A stretch of 29,368 nucleotides of DNA from CAZBSE01 sp964494385 (GCA_964494385.1 CAZBSE010000021.1:1-29368); one strand, 5' to 3'; positions 15,694-23,080 are shown, counted from the first letter of the stretch. Notes: a model not told the origin generated them from the letters alone. A program made the numbers and translations.

Positions 15694-16098
15694 CTATCTT
15701 ACCACAAATGGTATTGCAACAGCTATGGCTCCGGTAAATACAACTGCCAGGATAAAAAGATTATATCTTGTATTATAATTTACCAAAAGTGAAGAATCAT
15801 AGTACCCTTCCACATTCTGATCCTTATACATCCTTAAAAGGCCGTTTATCAGTTTTGACCTGCTCTGTTTACCTTTAAGCAGTCCGAATATCACAATCAG
15901 GTTTACCACTATTACCAGGGATACGATTATAAACATTACAATAAAAAGATTGGCCTCGTCACGTGAATTTTCAGCAATAGAAGAATTAATTCCCAGTGCC
16001 AGCAGGTTTAAAAAAATTGCAATTATTATAAAAATAATATCCGTTCGTGTATTCTGCTGGAGTTCCGATATGATATGCTTATGGACCTGTTCAATCAT
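15694..16098 (-). CDS. Small three-TM membrane protein of unknown function
   Basis: The 134-residue protein has hydrophobic segments at about 20-37, 51-74 and 112-133. A cytoplasmic or external loop of about 37 residues (KGKQSRSKLINGLLRMYKDQ and on) separates the last two. The layout recalls SLATT-like small membrane proteins, but I do not recognise a named family and give no function. The start at 16098 is preferred because AGGAAGG lies 6 bases upstream; an in-frame ATG 18 bases earlier (16116) has no site and overlaps this Shine-Dalgarno sequence. It stands alone at the head of the minus-strand run leading to the HTH gene. Confidence 0.75.
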   Translation of the reverse strand: MIEQVHKHIISELQQNTRTDIIFIIIAIFLNLLALGINSSIAENSRDEANLFIVMFIIVSLVIVVNLIVIFGLLKGKQSRSKLINGLLRMYKDQNVEGYYDSSLLVNYNTRYNLFILAVVFTGAIAVAIPFVVR

Positions 16099-16116
16099 GC
16101 CGCACCTTCCTTCCAT

Positions 16117-16511
16117 AAAACTTTATTTTAATTACAGCAGGCAAAATAAGCACCGCATGGCACCATCTGCCTAAATCCATCAGTCTTTATCCCATATGAA
16201 TATGAGTATATTCTTTTTTATGTGAATTTTAAAGAAAAATTAAACATTATATAATGAGGTTTATCATGAATCCGGCCGTAAGCTATCCCACCGAACATGA
16301 TAAAAAATGCAATTTCATTAAAATGGCAGTAGAAAAAAACTTTATCCCTTATGCGGGAAAAAGGGAGCTGAATACCATCGAAACTACCATATGCAACTAA
16401 AACTTGACTTCCCTGCCTGATATAATCGGTACCAGCTGTTTTAATTATTACTTCATGCCATAGACAATTGCAGTACAAATTAATATAATAAAAAATAATT
16501 TCAATAAGAAT
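16117..16511. other. 395-base gap between divergent genes
   Basis: The gap separates the three-TM gene (minus) from the ZIP gene (plus). The only structure I can support is one short plus-strand reading frame with a good ribosome-binding site at 16266-16400. The 110 bases before the ZIP gene are AT-rich and show no clear promoter or hairpin. Confidence 0.5.
16266..16400 (+). CDS. Possible 44-residue small protein
   Basis: An ATG at 16266 follows GAGG by 6 bases and opens a 44-codon frame ending in TAA at 16398-16400. The product starts MNPAVSYPTEHDKKC and ends ELNTIETTICN. It is hydrophilic, with two cysteines (C15 and C43), no membrane segment and no recognised family. A TATAAT at 16250-16255 lies too close to the Shine-Dalgarno site to serve a normal leader. 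It could be a real small protein, a remnant of a larger gene, or chance. Confidence 0.3.
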   Translation: MNPAVSYPTEHDKKCNFIKMAVEKNFIPYAGKRELNTIETTICN

Positions 16512-17273
16512 ATGGATTCGCAAATAATAAAACCGCTCATTTTGACTTCAATTGCCGGTCTGTCCACTACTATCGGCAGTATAATCGGTCTTGCATTTAA
16601 GAGAGAAAGTTCCAAATTTATGAGTTTCGTACTGGGTTTTACCGCCGGGGTAATGGTCGGAGTATCTTTTTTTGAACTTCTCCCCTCAGGTTTTAAAGAA
16701 CTGGGATTTACCAGGGCAAGCATAGCCTTTCTTGCAGGGTTCATCTTTATTTTCATAATCGATTCTTTTATTCCGCATGAATATATGGCGGAAAAGGGGA
16801 AAGCAAATGGTAAATCCGATAAAAAGCTTCTCAGAACCGGTCTTTTGGTGGCCCTGGGAATAGGTATCCATAATTTCCCCGAAGGTATGGCCACTTTTTA
16901 TAGCGCACTCTTAGATATTAAAATCGGAATGGCAATAGCTGTAGCCATTGCCATACATAACATACCCGAAGGTATTGCCGTATCCGCCCCCGTATATAAA
17001 GCTACGGGCAGCAGAAGAAAAGCTTTCCTGTGGTCATTTTTATCAGGGGTAGTGGAGCCTATCGGGGCCTTGCTTACCGCTGTGGTACTCCTTCCATTCC
17101 TGAATTCTCAGGTTTTGGGCTACATACTCTCAGGCATTGCAGGACTTATGGTTTTTATATCCATTGATGAACTGCTGCCGGTTTCCAAATCCTACGGATA
17201 TTCTCACCTTCCCATAATAAGTTTTTTCCTGGGAATGGGAGTTATGATTTTAAGTTTAATCCTTCTGAAGTGA
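16512..17273 (+). CDS. ZIP-family divalent metal transporter
   Basis: The 253-residue protein has about eight membrane segments and the ZIP metal-site signatures HNFPEG (120-125) and HNIPEG (149-154), plus VVEPIG (180-186) on the following helix. Bacterial ZupT-type members take up Zn2+, Fe2+ or related ions. The loop between the third and fourth helices (about 92-108) is short and lysine-rich, without a His cluster. The start matches family N-termini, but the ribosome-binding site is weak (AATAAGAAT). It is convergent with the cytochrome b5-like gene, and their ends overlap by 18 bases. It provides a second possible zinc route beside the ABC importer. Confidence 0.92.
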   Translation: MDSQIIKPLILTSIAGLSTTIGSIIGLAFKRESSKFMSFVLGFTAGVMVGVSFFELLPSGFKELGFTRASIAFLAGFIFIFIIDSFIPHEYMAEKGKANGKSDKKLLRTGLLVALGIGIHNFPEGMATFYSALLDIKIGMAIAVAIAIHNIPEGIAVSAPVYKATGSRRKAFLWSFLSGVVEPIGALLTAVVLLPFLNSQVLGYILSGIAGLMVFISIDELLPVSKSYGYSHLPIISFFLGMGVMILSLILLK

Positions 17274-17516
17274 CCGCTTTTTCAACCTTCCCACCACCGG
17301 AAATCTCCTCAGAAAGTCCGCCCCATGCGGAGCTTTTTCAAGTTCCGGGGTTAAATCTTTTCCTGCCCGGTGGGTTACCTGATGTTTTCCGTTCTTCCAC
17401 AGGAAACTGCCAGTAACATCATAGATCTCCCCGCGGTATGCAATATAAGCCGTTCTGCCTTCTCTACCGTCATATTTATTCAGCTCTTTTTCCGTAAATT
17501 CCTTCATTTCATGCAA
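17256..17516 (-). CDS. Small cytochrome b5-like heme-binding protein
   Basis: The 86-residue protein matches the bacterial cytochrome b5-like heme/steroid-binding family: FTEKELNKYDG (7-17), YIAYRGEIYDVTGSFLW (24-40), GKHQVTHRAGKDLT (43-56) and APHG (62-65). Likely axial ligands are H45 or H49 together with H64. There is no signal peptide or anchor, so it is probably cytoplasmic. A TTG at 17514-17516 begins one base after the stop of the two-TM gene, with AGGA 4 bases upstream, pointing to translational coupling. An ATG at 17507 is an alternative start. The coupling suggests it acts with the two-TM protein, perhaps passing electrons to it. Its 3' end overlaps the ZIP gene. Confidence 0.85.
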   Translation of the reverse strand: MHEMKEFTEKELNKYDGREGRTAYIAYRGEIYDVTGSFLWKNGKHQVTHRAGKDLTPELEKAPHGADFLRRFPVVGRLKKRSLQKD

Positions 17517-17517
17517 C

Positions 17518-18258
17518 TTATCCTATTATGGGTGATGCTTCAAGGTCAAATGGATTGGTCCTTATGGCCATAGAAAATAAATATGGGTAATTATTCTTTA
17601 AATGGTTCATATATGATACCCACTCGTATATCAGAGCGCTATAGGCTCTCTTCGTATCCCTTATCAGGTGTTCATAATCCTCGTCGGGTATATTCTCAAA
17701 ACCTTTTCTCTCTTCAAGTTCATCGGTTAGATGAAATACGGCCCACAGGAGGTCGGTAAATGATTCATGCTCCAGCAGATTGGGATTTTCCAGCAGCCTT
17801 AAAAGAAAACCTCTTTTTTTAACCAGAAAATTCTTTAAATTCTTAAGGTTTCCCTCATTAATGTTTATTTCCGACTTGTAACTTTTAAATTTTTTATTTA
17901 TATCCCTGAAATCCCTTTCTGTCCACCTGTCAACCTGGGACAGATGCTTGATTAAAATTTTGCAGTTTGCATCAAGATCCGAAAGATAAGTTAAAAGTTT
18001 GGTCCCGACTTCGCTGAAAAAAACTCCTATTACCATATTTAGTTTTGTAAGCAGTGCTTTTTTCTCCCTATCGCCTAAAACTCTGTGTATAATTACAGTT
18101 ACCAAAAACACTTCTATGGGTACAAATGCAATATCTCCCAACAGATAAATAAAAATATGGTGCATATCTTTAAAAATGATAAAATGCAGTACATAAAGCA
18201 GTGCAGATGTTAATATTAAAGCTACACCTAGGATTAACTGCCATTTTACTTTTTTCAT
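17518..18258 (-). CDS. Two-TM membrane protein of unknown function
   Basis: The 246-residue protein has two membrane segments (about 6-27 and 34-58). A long soluble helical region of about 185 residues, rich in charge, follows. The second segment is striking (LLGDIAFVPIEVFLVTVIIHRVL) and is followed by REKKALLTKLNMVIGVFFSEVG, a block that looks conserved by eye. I do not recognise a named domain. H33, H34 and H58 lie near the membrane edges, but heme binding is only a guess. The start at 18258 has AAGGGG 5 bases upstream. It follows the thioferritin gene after a perfect hairpin and is coupled to the cytochrome b5-like gene downstream. Confidence 0.8.
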   Translation of the reverse strand: MKKVKWQLILGVALILTSALLYVLHFIIFKDMHHIFIYLLGDIAFVPIEVFLVTVIIHRVLGDREKKALLTKLNMVIGVFFSEVGTKLLTYLSDLDANCKILIKHLSQVDRWTERDFRDINKKFKSYKSEININEGNLKNLKNFLVKKRGFLLRLLENPNLLEHESFTDLLWAVFHLTDELEERKGFENIPDEDYEHLIRDTKRAYSALIYEWVSYMNHLKNNYPYLFSMAIRTNPFDLEASPIIG

Positions 18259-18275
18259 ATAAACCCCTTTCTATA

Positions 18276-18312
18276 AATAGAAGGCTTTGCATATACCGCA
18301 AAGCCTTCTATT
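18276..18312 (-). other. Perfect 15-bp hairpin between the thioferritin and two-TM genes
   Basis: The arms at 18276-18290 and 18298-18312 are exact inverted repeats (core GAAGGCTTTGC) with a 7-base loop. It lies 20 bases after the thioferritin stop and 17 bases before the ATG of the next gene. There is no good U-run, and no space for a promoter between hairpin and start. It could be a leaky terminator that sets the thioferritin:membrane protein ratio, or an mRNA-stability element. Confidence 0.65.
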
Positions 18313-18332
18313 GAAAACCTATTTAACCGCAA

Positions 18333-18884
18333 TTATCTTAAGAATTTTCCTACAAATGGAGAAGTTTCACCCCTTCTCAGGAAATGCCCTGACGGACCTT
18401 CTCCCAGAAATTCTGAAAACCAGCTCTCATGTTCTATTTCTTCATTAAGAATTGCCTGGGCCAGATCATAGGTCCTGTGGTCCTTGCCTGCGGTGATATT
18501 GCAGACATGAGTATAGCCTCTCACCGCACATCTTTCTGCTTCAACCAGTACCTTAAGTATGGCCATAACGTCTGTGGGATCCTTGGGCAGAGATGCAGGC
18601 GGACATGCCGACAAATCGTGAAAATCATTCATACGCTCCGGAAGCTTACCTCCAAGTTCATAGATCCTGGGAACAATTGCCTCAAAATGATTCCTATCCT
18701 CTATCCTTGCTGTTTCCGCAATTTCCTTCAATCCTTCTCCTTTAAGACCTATCAGGTTTGCTCTTAATATAGTGTAATAATAATAAGTGGTAAGTTCAGC
18801 TCCTGCATTCTTAACCAGCAGCTCAATGATTTCATCTACATTTACTCCTGCTTTCTCTACCATCTCTCTTGCTACTCTAGCCAT
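18333..18884 (-). CDS. Dps-like thioferritin (ferritin-like four-helix protein)
   Basis: This is a 183-residue ferritin-like protein of the DPSL/thioferritin group, which stores iron and removes peroxide in cage-like assemblies. Likely di-iron ligands are E30, E62 with H66 (RIEDRNHFE), E115 (VEAE), and E149 with H152 (NEEIEHE). A pair of cysteines 25 residues apart, C94 (SACPP) and C119 (AERCAVR), is the feature that separates thioferritins from ordinary Dps. A third, C128, is also present. The start is well supported by AAGGAGG 6 bases upstream. It heads a three-gene unit with the two-TM and cytochrome b5-like proteins. A TTGACA -35 box lies about 62 bases upstream. Confidence 0.88.
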   Translation of the reverse strand: MARVAREMVEKAGVNVDEIIELLVKNAGAELTTYYYYTILRANLIGLKGEGLKEIAETARIEDRNHFEAIVPRIYELGGKLPERMNDFHDLSACPPASLPKDPTDVMAILKVLVEAERCAVRGYTHVCNITAGKDHRTYDLAQAILNEEIEHESWFSEFLGEGPSGHFLRRGETSPFVGKFLR

Positions 18885-18945
18885 TTCGTGCCTCCTTTTT
18901 TTTATTCCAGCAGCTTATAAAATATTTTTATTCTCTTTTTCCATT

Positions 18946-18951
18946 TGTCAA
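18946..18951 (-). promoter_or_regulatory. Possible -35 box of the thioferritin gene
   Basis: A perfect TTGACA on the minus strand, 62 bases before the thioferritin ATG. The -10 is not clear: the region 15-19 bases on is A/T only (TAAAAATATT). A promoter here is likely, but its exact boxes are uncertain. Confidence 0.4.
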
Positions 18952-19134
18952 AAAGTTAACCTTATATATTATTAATTTATTTTTAAGCTTTTAAACTTAT
19001 TATTTGTACTGAGTTTTACTTTTAAATTATAATATGAGCCATCAAAAAAATCCATTTTCATAACTTTTTTTAATTTTTAAAAATATATTATAAGTCTTTT
19101 ATAAATAATACTAATAACTATATAAGAATTAATC

Positions 19135-19149
19135 TTATTTGTCAAATAA
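19135..19149. promoter_or_regulatory. 7-1-7 palindrome of the Fur/PerR type in layout
   Basis: TTATTTG-T-CAAATAA is a perfect 7-base inverted repeat around one central base. Fur-superfamily boxes (Fur, PerR, Zur) share this 7-1-7 layout, though their usual sequences differ from this one. It lies about 90 bases before the SIMPL -10 element and 250 bases before the thioferritin start, so a direct role at either is unproven. In such AT-rich DNA chance is also possible. Confidence 0.3.
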
Positions 19150-19237
19150 TTTTTGCGTATTTAAAATATATTAAATCATATGCTTTTATACATCTTCCAT
19201 ATGCATAAATTTATTAAGATAATTAATAAGTTTATGA

Positions 19238-19243
19238 TATAAT
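19238..19243 (+). promoter_or_regulatory. Extended -10 promoter of the SIMPL gene
   Basis: TGATATAAT (TATAAT at 19238-19243) is an extended -10 element; no good -35 is visible. The leader would be about 140 bases. Just before the ribosome-binding site it contains a 7-base inverted repeat, GAGTTTT/AAAACTC (19364-19370 and 19375-19381), which could modulate translation. Confidence 0.45.
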
Positions 19244-19392
19244 AATCGCGGTATCTTTAATAACTAAAATAACATTATTCGATTAATTCAATTGACGGTA
19301 AAAATCAGCGTAATACATAAAGAGCAGCTAAGCAGTATTAGAACTAAAAAAAAGTTAAATTAGGAGTTTTATTTAAAACTCTGAGGTAAAAA

Positions 19393-20121
19393 ATGACTAA
19401 AGAAAATTCAAATAAAATCATATATGTGTCAATTATTCTTGGGATATGCCTGATTATAAGCGCAGTAATCGCTTCCCTTACCTTTTATATAGTAAGATCC
19501 CCTGAAGATACGCTTTCCGTAACAGGCTCGGTAAGACAAAAGGTTACATCGGATATTGCCGTATGGAACGCCGAATTTTCAAGAACAGTCTTAGTCGAAG
19601 ATTTGAAGACCGGATATGAAATGATGCAAAAGGACCAGGATATTGTAATGGATTTTTTTAAAGATAACGGATTTGATGAGGAAGATGTGTCAATCTCACC
19701 GGTGTTTATGGAACAACTGTACAGGTATGACCCTGATGCCCCCAAGGAAAATATATTGAGGCAAAATGTAGAAATCCAGTCAAATGATGTTGAAATTATT
19801 ACTTATATGGCCAAGAATACCCAGGAACTTATAGGCAGAGGAGTTATATTTTCTATAAATTCCCTTGAATATTATTACTCCGGCCTGGCCGACCTTCGAA
19901 TTGAATTAATACCGGATGCCATAAGCGATGCCAAGCTAAGAGGTGAAAAGATTGCCGAAGGCAGCGGTAAAAAAATAGGGGCCATAAAATCCGCAAATCT
20001 GGGAGTGGTGCAGGTTCTGCCCGTCAACTCCACTGAAGTCTCAGACTGGGGAACTTATGATACATCAACCATCGAAAAAGAAGTTATGATACCGGTTACG
20101 GTTATTTTTACATTAAAATAA
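19393..20121 (+). CDS. SIMPL domain (DUF541) membrane-anchored protein
   Basis: The 242-residue protein has one N-terminal membrane segment (about 9-32). A SIMPL/DUF541 domain follows, beginning at LSVTGSVRQKVTSDIAVW (41-58) and ending in VMIPVTVIFTLK. The family is widespread in envelopes; members are linked to stress resistance, but no defined reaction is known. The domain should face outside. GAGGT lies 6 bases before the ATG. It is a single-gene unit with a long leader, convergent with the second TetR gene 62 bases downstream. It does not look coupled to any neighbour. Confidence 0.88.
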   Translation: MTKENSNKIIYVSIILGICLIISAVIASLTFYIVRSPEDTLSVTGSVRQKVTSDIAVWNAEFSRTVLVEDLKTGYEMMQKDQDIVMDFFKDNGFDEEDVSISPVFMEQLYRYDPDAPKENILRQNVEIQSNDVEIITYMAKNTQELIGRGVIFSINSLEYYYSGLADLRIELIPDAISDAKLRGEKIAEGSGKKIGAIKSANLGVVQVLPVNSTEVSDWGTYDTSTIEKEVMIPVTVIFTLK

Positions 20122-20183
20122 AACAGTATAACTGCTCCCGGCAGGAAGCAGGACCGCATAACTGATATTATAACTGGAATGTT

Positions 20184-20765
20184 TCACTTAAGAAGAAGAA
20201 TTAAACTTTTAGTTGCCAGGTCCCCCCAATTGGTGCCGTCCGGATCCATAAGGCCCTGCATTAATAACCCTATGGTTAATGCAAAAAGTATTTTGGATAC
20301 TTCATCAGGGTTAACTTTTTTTATCACACCTTTTTTTATGCATTCCCTGATAATATATCCGAAGAACTCCATGTACATATCCATGGACTTTAGGACCACT
20401 TTCCTTAATCTATTGTCCCTAATTGCTTTAAGATAAATTTCCAGAAAAAGCGGCAGCTGGCTTTTAGTTTCCTCGAAGGCCGGCTGAAGTTTTTTAGGAA
20501 TACTTATAAGTCCCCTATATATATCCTTTGACTTAAATTCTGAAAGGTTTATCTGGCCCGATACTTTTTTTATCCAGTTATCAAGAAGCCTTAAAAATAA
20601 ATCCTGCTTGCTTTTGAAGTGATGGTAAAACCCGCCTTTGGTTATGCCGGCTCTTCTGCAGATATCAGTCACCAGGGTGCTCTCATAACCTTTTTTTTCA
20701 AAACATTCCGAGGCAGCCTTTAGAATATTATTAATGGTATTTCTTTTTCTTTCTTCTTGCTTCAT
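20184..20765 (-). CDS. TetR-family transcriptional regulator (second copy)
   Basis: The 193-residue regulator is a close paralogue of the one at 9268, with recognition helix ITKGGFYHHF (41-50) against MSKGAFYHHF, and the shared ending QGLMDPDGTNW. Both probably bind similar DNA and related ligands. The gene follows the radical SAM gene by 69 bases on the same strand, so it may be co-transcribed and control it. The start codon at 20763-20765 has no ribosome-binding site. A TATAAC just upstream could even give a leaderless mRNA. A candidate operator lies 16 bases before the start. Confidence 0.92.
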   Translation of the reverse strand: MKQEERKRNTINNILKAASECFEKKGYESTLVTDICRRAGITKGGFYHHFKSKQDLFLRLLDNWIKKVSGQINLSEFKSKDIYRGLISIPKKLQPAFEETKSQLPLFLEIYLKAIRDNRLRKVVLKSMDMYMEFFGYIIRECIKKGVIKKVNPDEVSKILFALTIGLLMQGLMDPDGTNWGDLATKSLILLLK

Positions 20766-20780
20766 CTATAAGTTATACAA

Positions 20781-20796
20781 TACCCTAAAACCGGTA
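20781..20796. promoter_or_regulatory. Candidate operator before the second TetR gene
   Basis: TACC-N8-GGTA (TACCCTAAAACCGGTA) has the same outer half-sites and spacing as the stronger site before the first TetR (9884-9899), but the core differs. It lies between the radical SAM gene and the regulator. The shared half-sites fit the near-identical recognition helices of the two regulators. Confidence 0.35.
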
Positions 20797-20834
20797 TATT
20801 TATAAATGTCTAAATTCCAAAGATCCAGCCCGGA

Positions 20835-22082
20835 TTAATATAAAATAATCTTTTTTGGCCATGGATCTTCTAAAGCGGCCTTCCAGGTTCTGTCAATATA
20901 CTGATGGGTGTAAGACTGTTCCACAAGATGAAAAATATATGCGCCCCTCTCAGACAGCTCATAGCCATTTCTGCATTTTTCAAGATATCGCAGTTTCCTG
21001 CCCCAGTATAATTCAAATTTAAATACATCTTCCAGTTCCCTGCCGGAAAGCCTCCGGAAATCATTCCGGTCGATATGAAGATTATATGAAGACCAGAATA
21101 ACCAGTAAAGGGCTCTGGTCCTCTGATTGAACTTCAGACCAAGAGCAGTGGGTATCCTGCCGCTGTTAAGGCATTTGATATATTCCTTAACCGAAAAAGT
21201 ATTTATTTTAAATATTTCTCCAAGCAGACTGGCCGCGCTGGGACCGAATCCTATATAATTATCTCTGGTTACCGAAGAGTATCTTGGTGTGTTCTTTTTG
21301 GAAAAAGTCCAGACAGAGGTTCTTACGTAACCCATTTCACTGCTGATATCCATGAGGCCTTCCAGCATCTTTTTTTTTAGCCTTCTGTCAGGTGATCTTT
21401 TTCTAAATTCAGCATATGAAAAATAGATAAAGGGATAAGTTGATATTTGAGTAGCACCCGAACTTGCCGCTACCTTGAAGTCTCCCATCAAGTCTTCTGC
21501 TGTCTGGCCCGGAATTCCAAAAATTAAGTCGACATCAACTGCTTTAAATCCGGCTTTCTCTGCTATTTTTAGTTTATTTGCACCATCTATTTTTTCCCTG
21601 CCCAATGAAGCAATGCACTTATCCTGAAAAGATTGAATGCCTATGCTTATCATATCAAATCCGCAGCTTTTAATCCTTTCCAGCAGAATTTCATTTATAT
21701 CCAGGGGATGCAATTCTATTCCTGCATTGCCTTTGACCGCAAACAAGCTTTTGACTGCATCCATCAAACCAGATAGGTAATCTATCATCAGGGCGGGAGT
21801 CCCTCCTCCAAAATAAACACTTGTAATTTCTTTTTTCCGGTTGGTCTGTTCTGCTACCAGATGCAGCTCTTTTATTAAAGCTTCGTTAAACTTTCCCAAG
21901 AGACTGCCGTCAAATTTTATTTTGTAATAAGGACAAAAAGAACAAATCTTTCTGCAAAATGGGATATGAAAGTACAAGCCTGGATTCTCAACATCAATAT
22001 CCAATCCATACTCAAAATTATTTTTAAAAATAAATGGCTTAATAGATCTTGCCATCAATAATCTTAGCAGATTTGTAAGCAT
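20835..22082 (-). CDS. HemW/HemN-like radical SAM protein
   Basis: The 415-residue protein belongs to the coproporphyrinogen-oxidase-like radical SAM group. The [4Fe-4S] cysteines are C43, C47 and C50 (CRKICSFC), followed by PYYK instead of the extra cysteine or CDF seen in true HemN/HemW. GGGTP (92-96) is the SAM-binding motif, and a HemN-type C-terminal winged-helix region (about 310-415) is present. True HemN makes protoporphyrinogen and HemW is a heme chaperone; relatives degrade heme or methylate substrates, so the reaction here is open. AGGAG lies 8 bases before the ATG. The TetR gene follows, suggesting induced rather than housekeeping expression. Confidence 0.85.
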   Translation of the reverse strand: MLTNLLRLLMARSIKPFIFKNNFEYGLDIDVENPGLYFHIPFCRKICSFCPYYKIKFDGSLLGKFNEALIKELHLVAEQTNRKKEITSVYFGGGTPALMIDYLSGLMDAVKSLFAVKGNAGIELHPLDINEILLERIKSCGFDMISIGIQSFQDKCIASLGREKIDGANKLKIAEKAGFKAVDVDLIFGIPGQTAEDLMGDFKVAASSGATQISTYPFIYFSYAEFRKRSPDRRLKKKMLEGLMDISSEMGYVRTSVWTFSKKNTPRYSSVTRDNYIGFGPSAASLLGEIFKINTFSVKEYIKCLNSGRIPTALGLKFNQRTRALYWLFWSSYNLHIDRNDFRRLSGRELEDVFKFELYWGRKLRYLEKCRNGYELSERGAYIFHLVEQSYTHQYIDRTWKAALEDPWPKKIILY

Positions 22083-22146
22083 TTACCGTTCTCCTTATAA
22101 AATCTCTTACGGCCCTGACAACATTTTAATTAAAACATTAAAGCCA

Positions 22147-22170
22147 GTAACTGAGTAGGTACTATCAGTT
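22147..22170. promoter_or_regulatory. Possible operator between the radical SAM and methyltransferase genes
   Basis: AACTGA (22149-22154) and TCAGTT (22165-22170) form an inverted repeat with a 10-base centre. The stretch AACTG-N4-GGTACTAT repeats part of the first TetR site (AACTG-N3-GGTACTAT), with one extra base. It lies 65 bases before the radical SAM start. Its relation to the TetR sites is suggestive only. Confidence 0.25.
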
Positions 22171-22245
22171 TAACCTGTTTTATATAAGATTAAAACACCG
22201 GGGAAAACCTGTAAAAAAAATAATACTAATTGTAATTAAAAAATA

Positions 22246-22251
22246 TATAAT
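22246..22251 (+). promoter_or_regulatory. Possible -10 element of the zinc-ribbon methyltransferase gene
   Basis: TATAAT on the plus strand, 36 bases before the ATG. No good -35 and no clear ribosome-binding site follow, so this is a weak call in AT-rich DNA. Confidence 0.25.
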
Positions 22252-22287
22252 TAAAATAAAAATTAAATTGTAAAAATCATTATCGCT

Positions 22288-23080
22288 ATGATTAGTTTTA
22301 AAAAAACTTCTAAAAAAATTTTACTGGAAAGCATTTTAAAATTAATCCCGCCCGGCCGGAGGGAATATTTTAAAAAGAGAATATTTTATGGAAACGAGAA
22401 GTTCTGTCCCGTCTGCGACAGCAAGATCAAAAAATTCTACACATATTACTTCCCGCCGAATATAAAAATAGGGCCGCGCCCGAATGCATGGTGCCCCATA
22501 TGTGGTTCTATCGAAAGAGAAAGACTTTTATGGCTATACTTTAAAGAACGTACCAACTTATTCAAAAGTCCCAAAAAGAAAATGCTCCATATAGCCCCGG
22601 AAATCGTATTAGCCGATAGAATCAGAAAAAATGAATTTATTGAATATTTAAGTGCAGATATCGATCCGGCTCGCGCCATGGTCGGCATGGATTTAACCGA
22701 TATAGAAATGGATGATAATATTTTTGATGTAATAATCTGTAATCACGTTTTTGAGCATATCCCGGATCATAAAAAAGCAATGAGTGAGCTCTGCAGGATT
22801 TTAAAGCCGGAAGGATGGGCCATACTCCAGGTCCCGATAATCAGTGAATCGACCTTTGAAGACCCCTCGGCCACGACCCCGGAAGCAAGAGAAAGAATCT
22901 ATGGTTTTTCCGAACATGTCAGGGGTTATGGCAGAGACTACAAGGATTTTCTGGCTGAAGCCGGATTTTTCGTTAAGGTAGACGATTTTGCTGAAAAAAT
23001 CGGGAATGAAGCTGTTAAACGTATGGGACTTCCGCAGCAGGAAGATATATTTTTCTGTACAAAACAATCAAGTATAAAAA
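22288..23080 (+). CDS. SAM-dependent methyltransferase with zinc ribbon (cut by assembly gap)
   Basis: 264 residues are readable before the undetermined bases. Four cysteines, C40/C43 (CPVC) and C69/C72 (CPIC), form a zinc ribbon. A class I methyltransferase domain follows: MLHIAPE (99-105), an acidic SAM-ribose position in SADIDP (122-127), FDVIICNHVFEHI (146-158), and LKPEGWAILQVP. The substrate is unknown; sugar or lipid glycoconjugate methylation is common for this type. The readable part ends in DIFFCTKQ, which looks close to the natural C-terminus. Any continuation across the gap into the flavodoxin region is an artefact. The start has no strong ribosome-binding site. Confidence 0.8.

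Larger units (their letters stand above)
18885..19392. other. 508-base AT-rich divergent intergenic region
   Basis: The region separates the thioferritin gene (minus) from the SIMPL gene (plus). It contains a -35-like TTGACA on the minus strand (18946-18951), a 7-1-7 palindrome at 19135-19149, an extended -10 on the plus strand (19238-19243) and a small hairpin before the SIMPL ribosome-binding site (19364-19381). No reading frame with a convincing start is seen. The rest is low-complexity A/T sequence. Confidence 0.6.

Noticed and set aside
16250..16255. TATAAT as the promoter of the 44-residue frame
   Set aside because: It ends directly at the GAGG ribosome-binding site, so a transcript from it would lose that site, and there is no -35 match.
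16218..16523. A 101-codon frame on the minus strand overlapping the start of the ZIP gene
   Set aside because: The product looks like random translation, there is no ribosome-binding site, and it overlaps both the ZIP start and the better supported 44-codon plus-strand frame.
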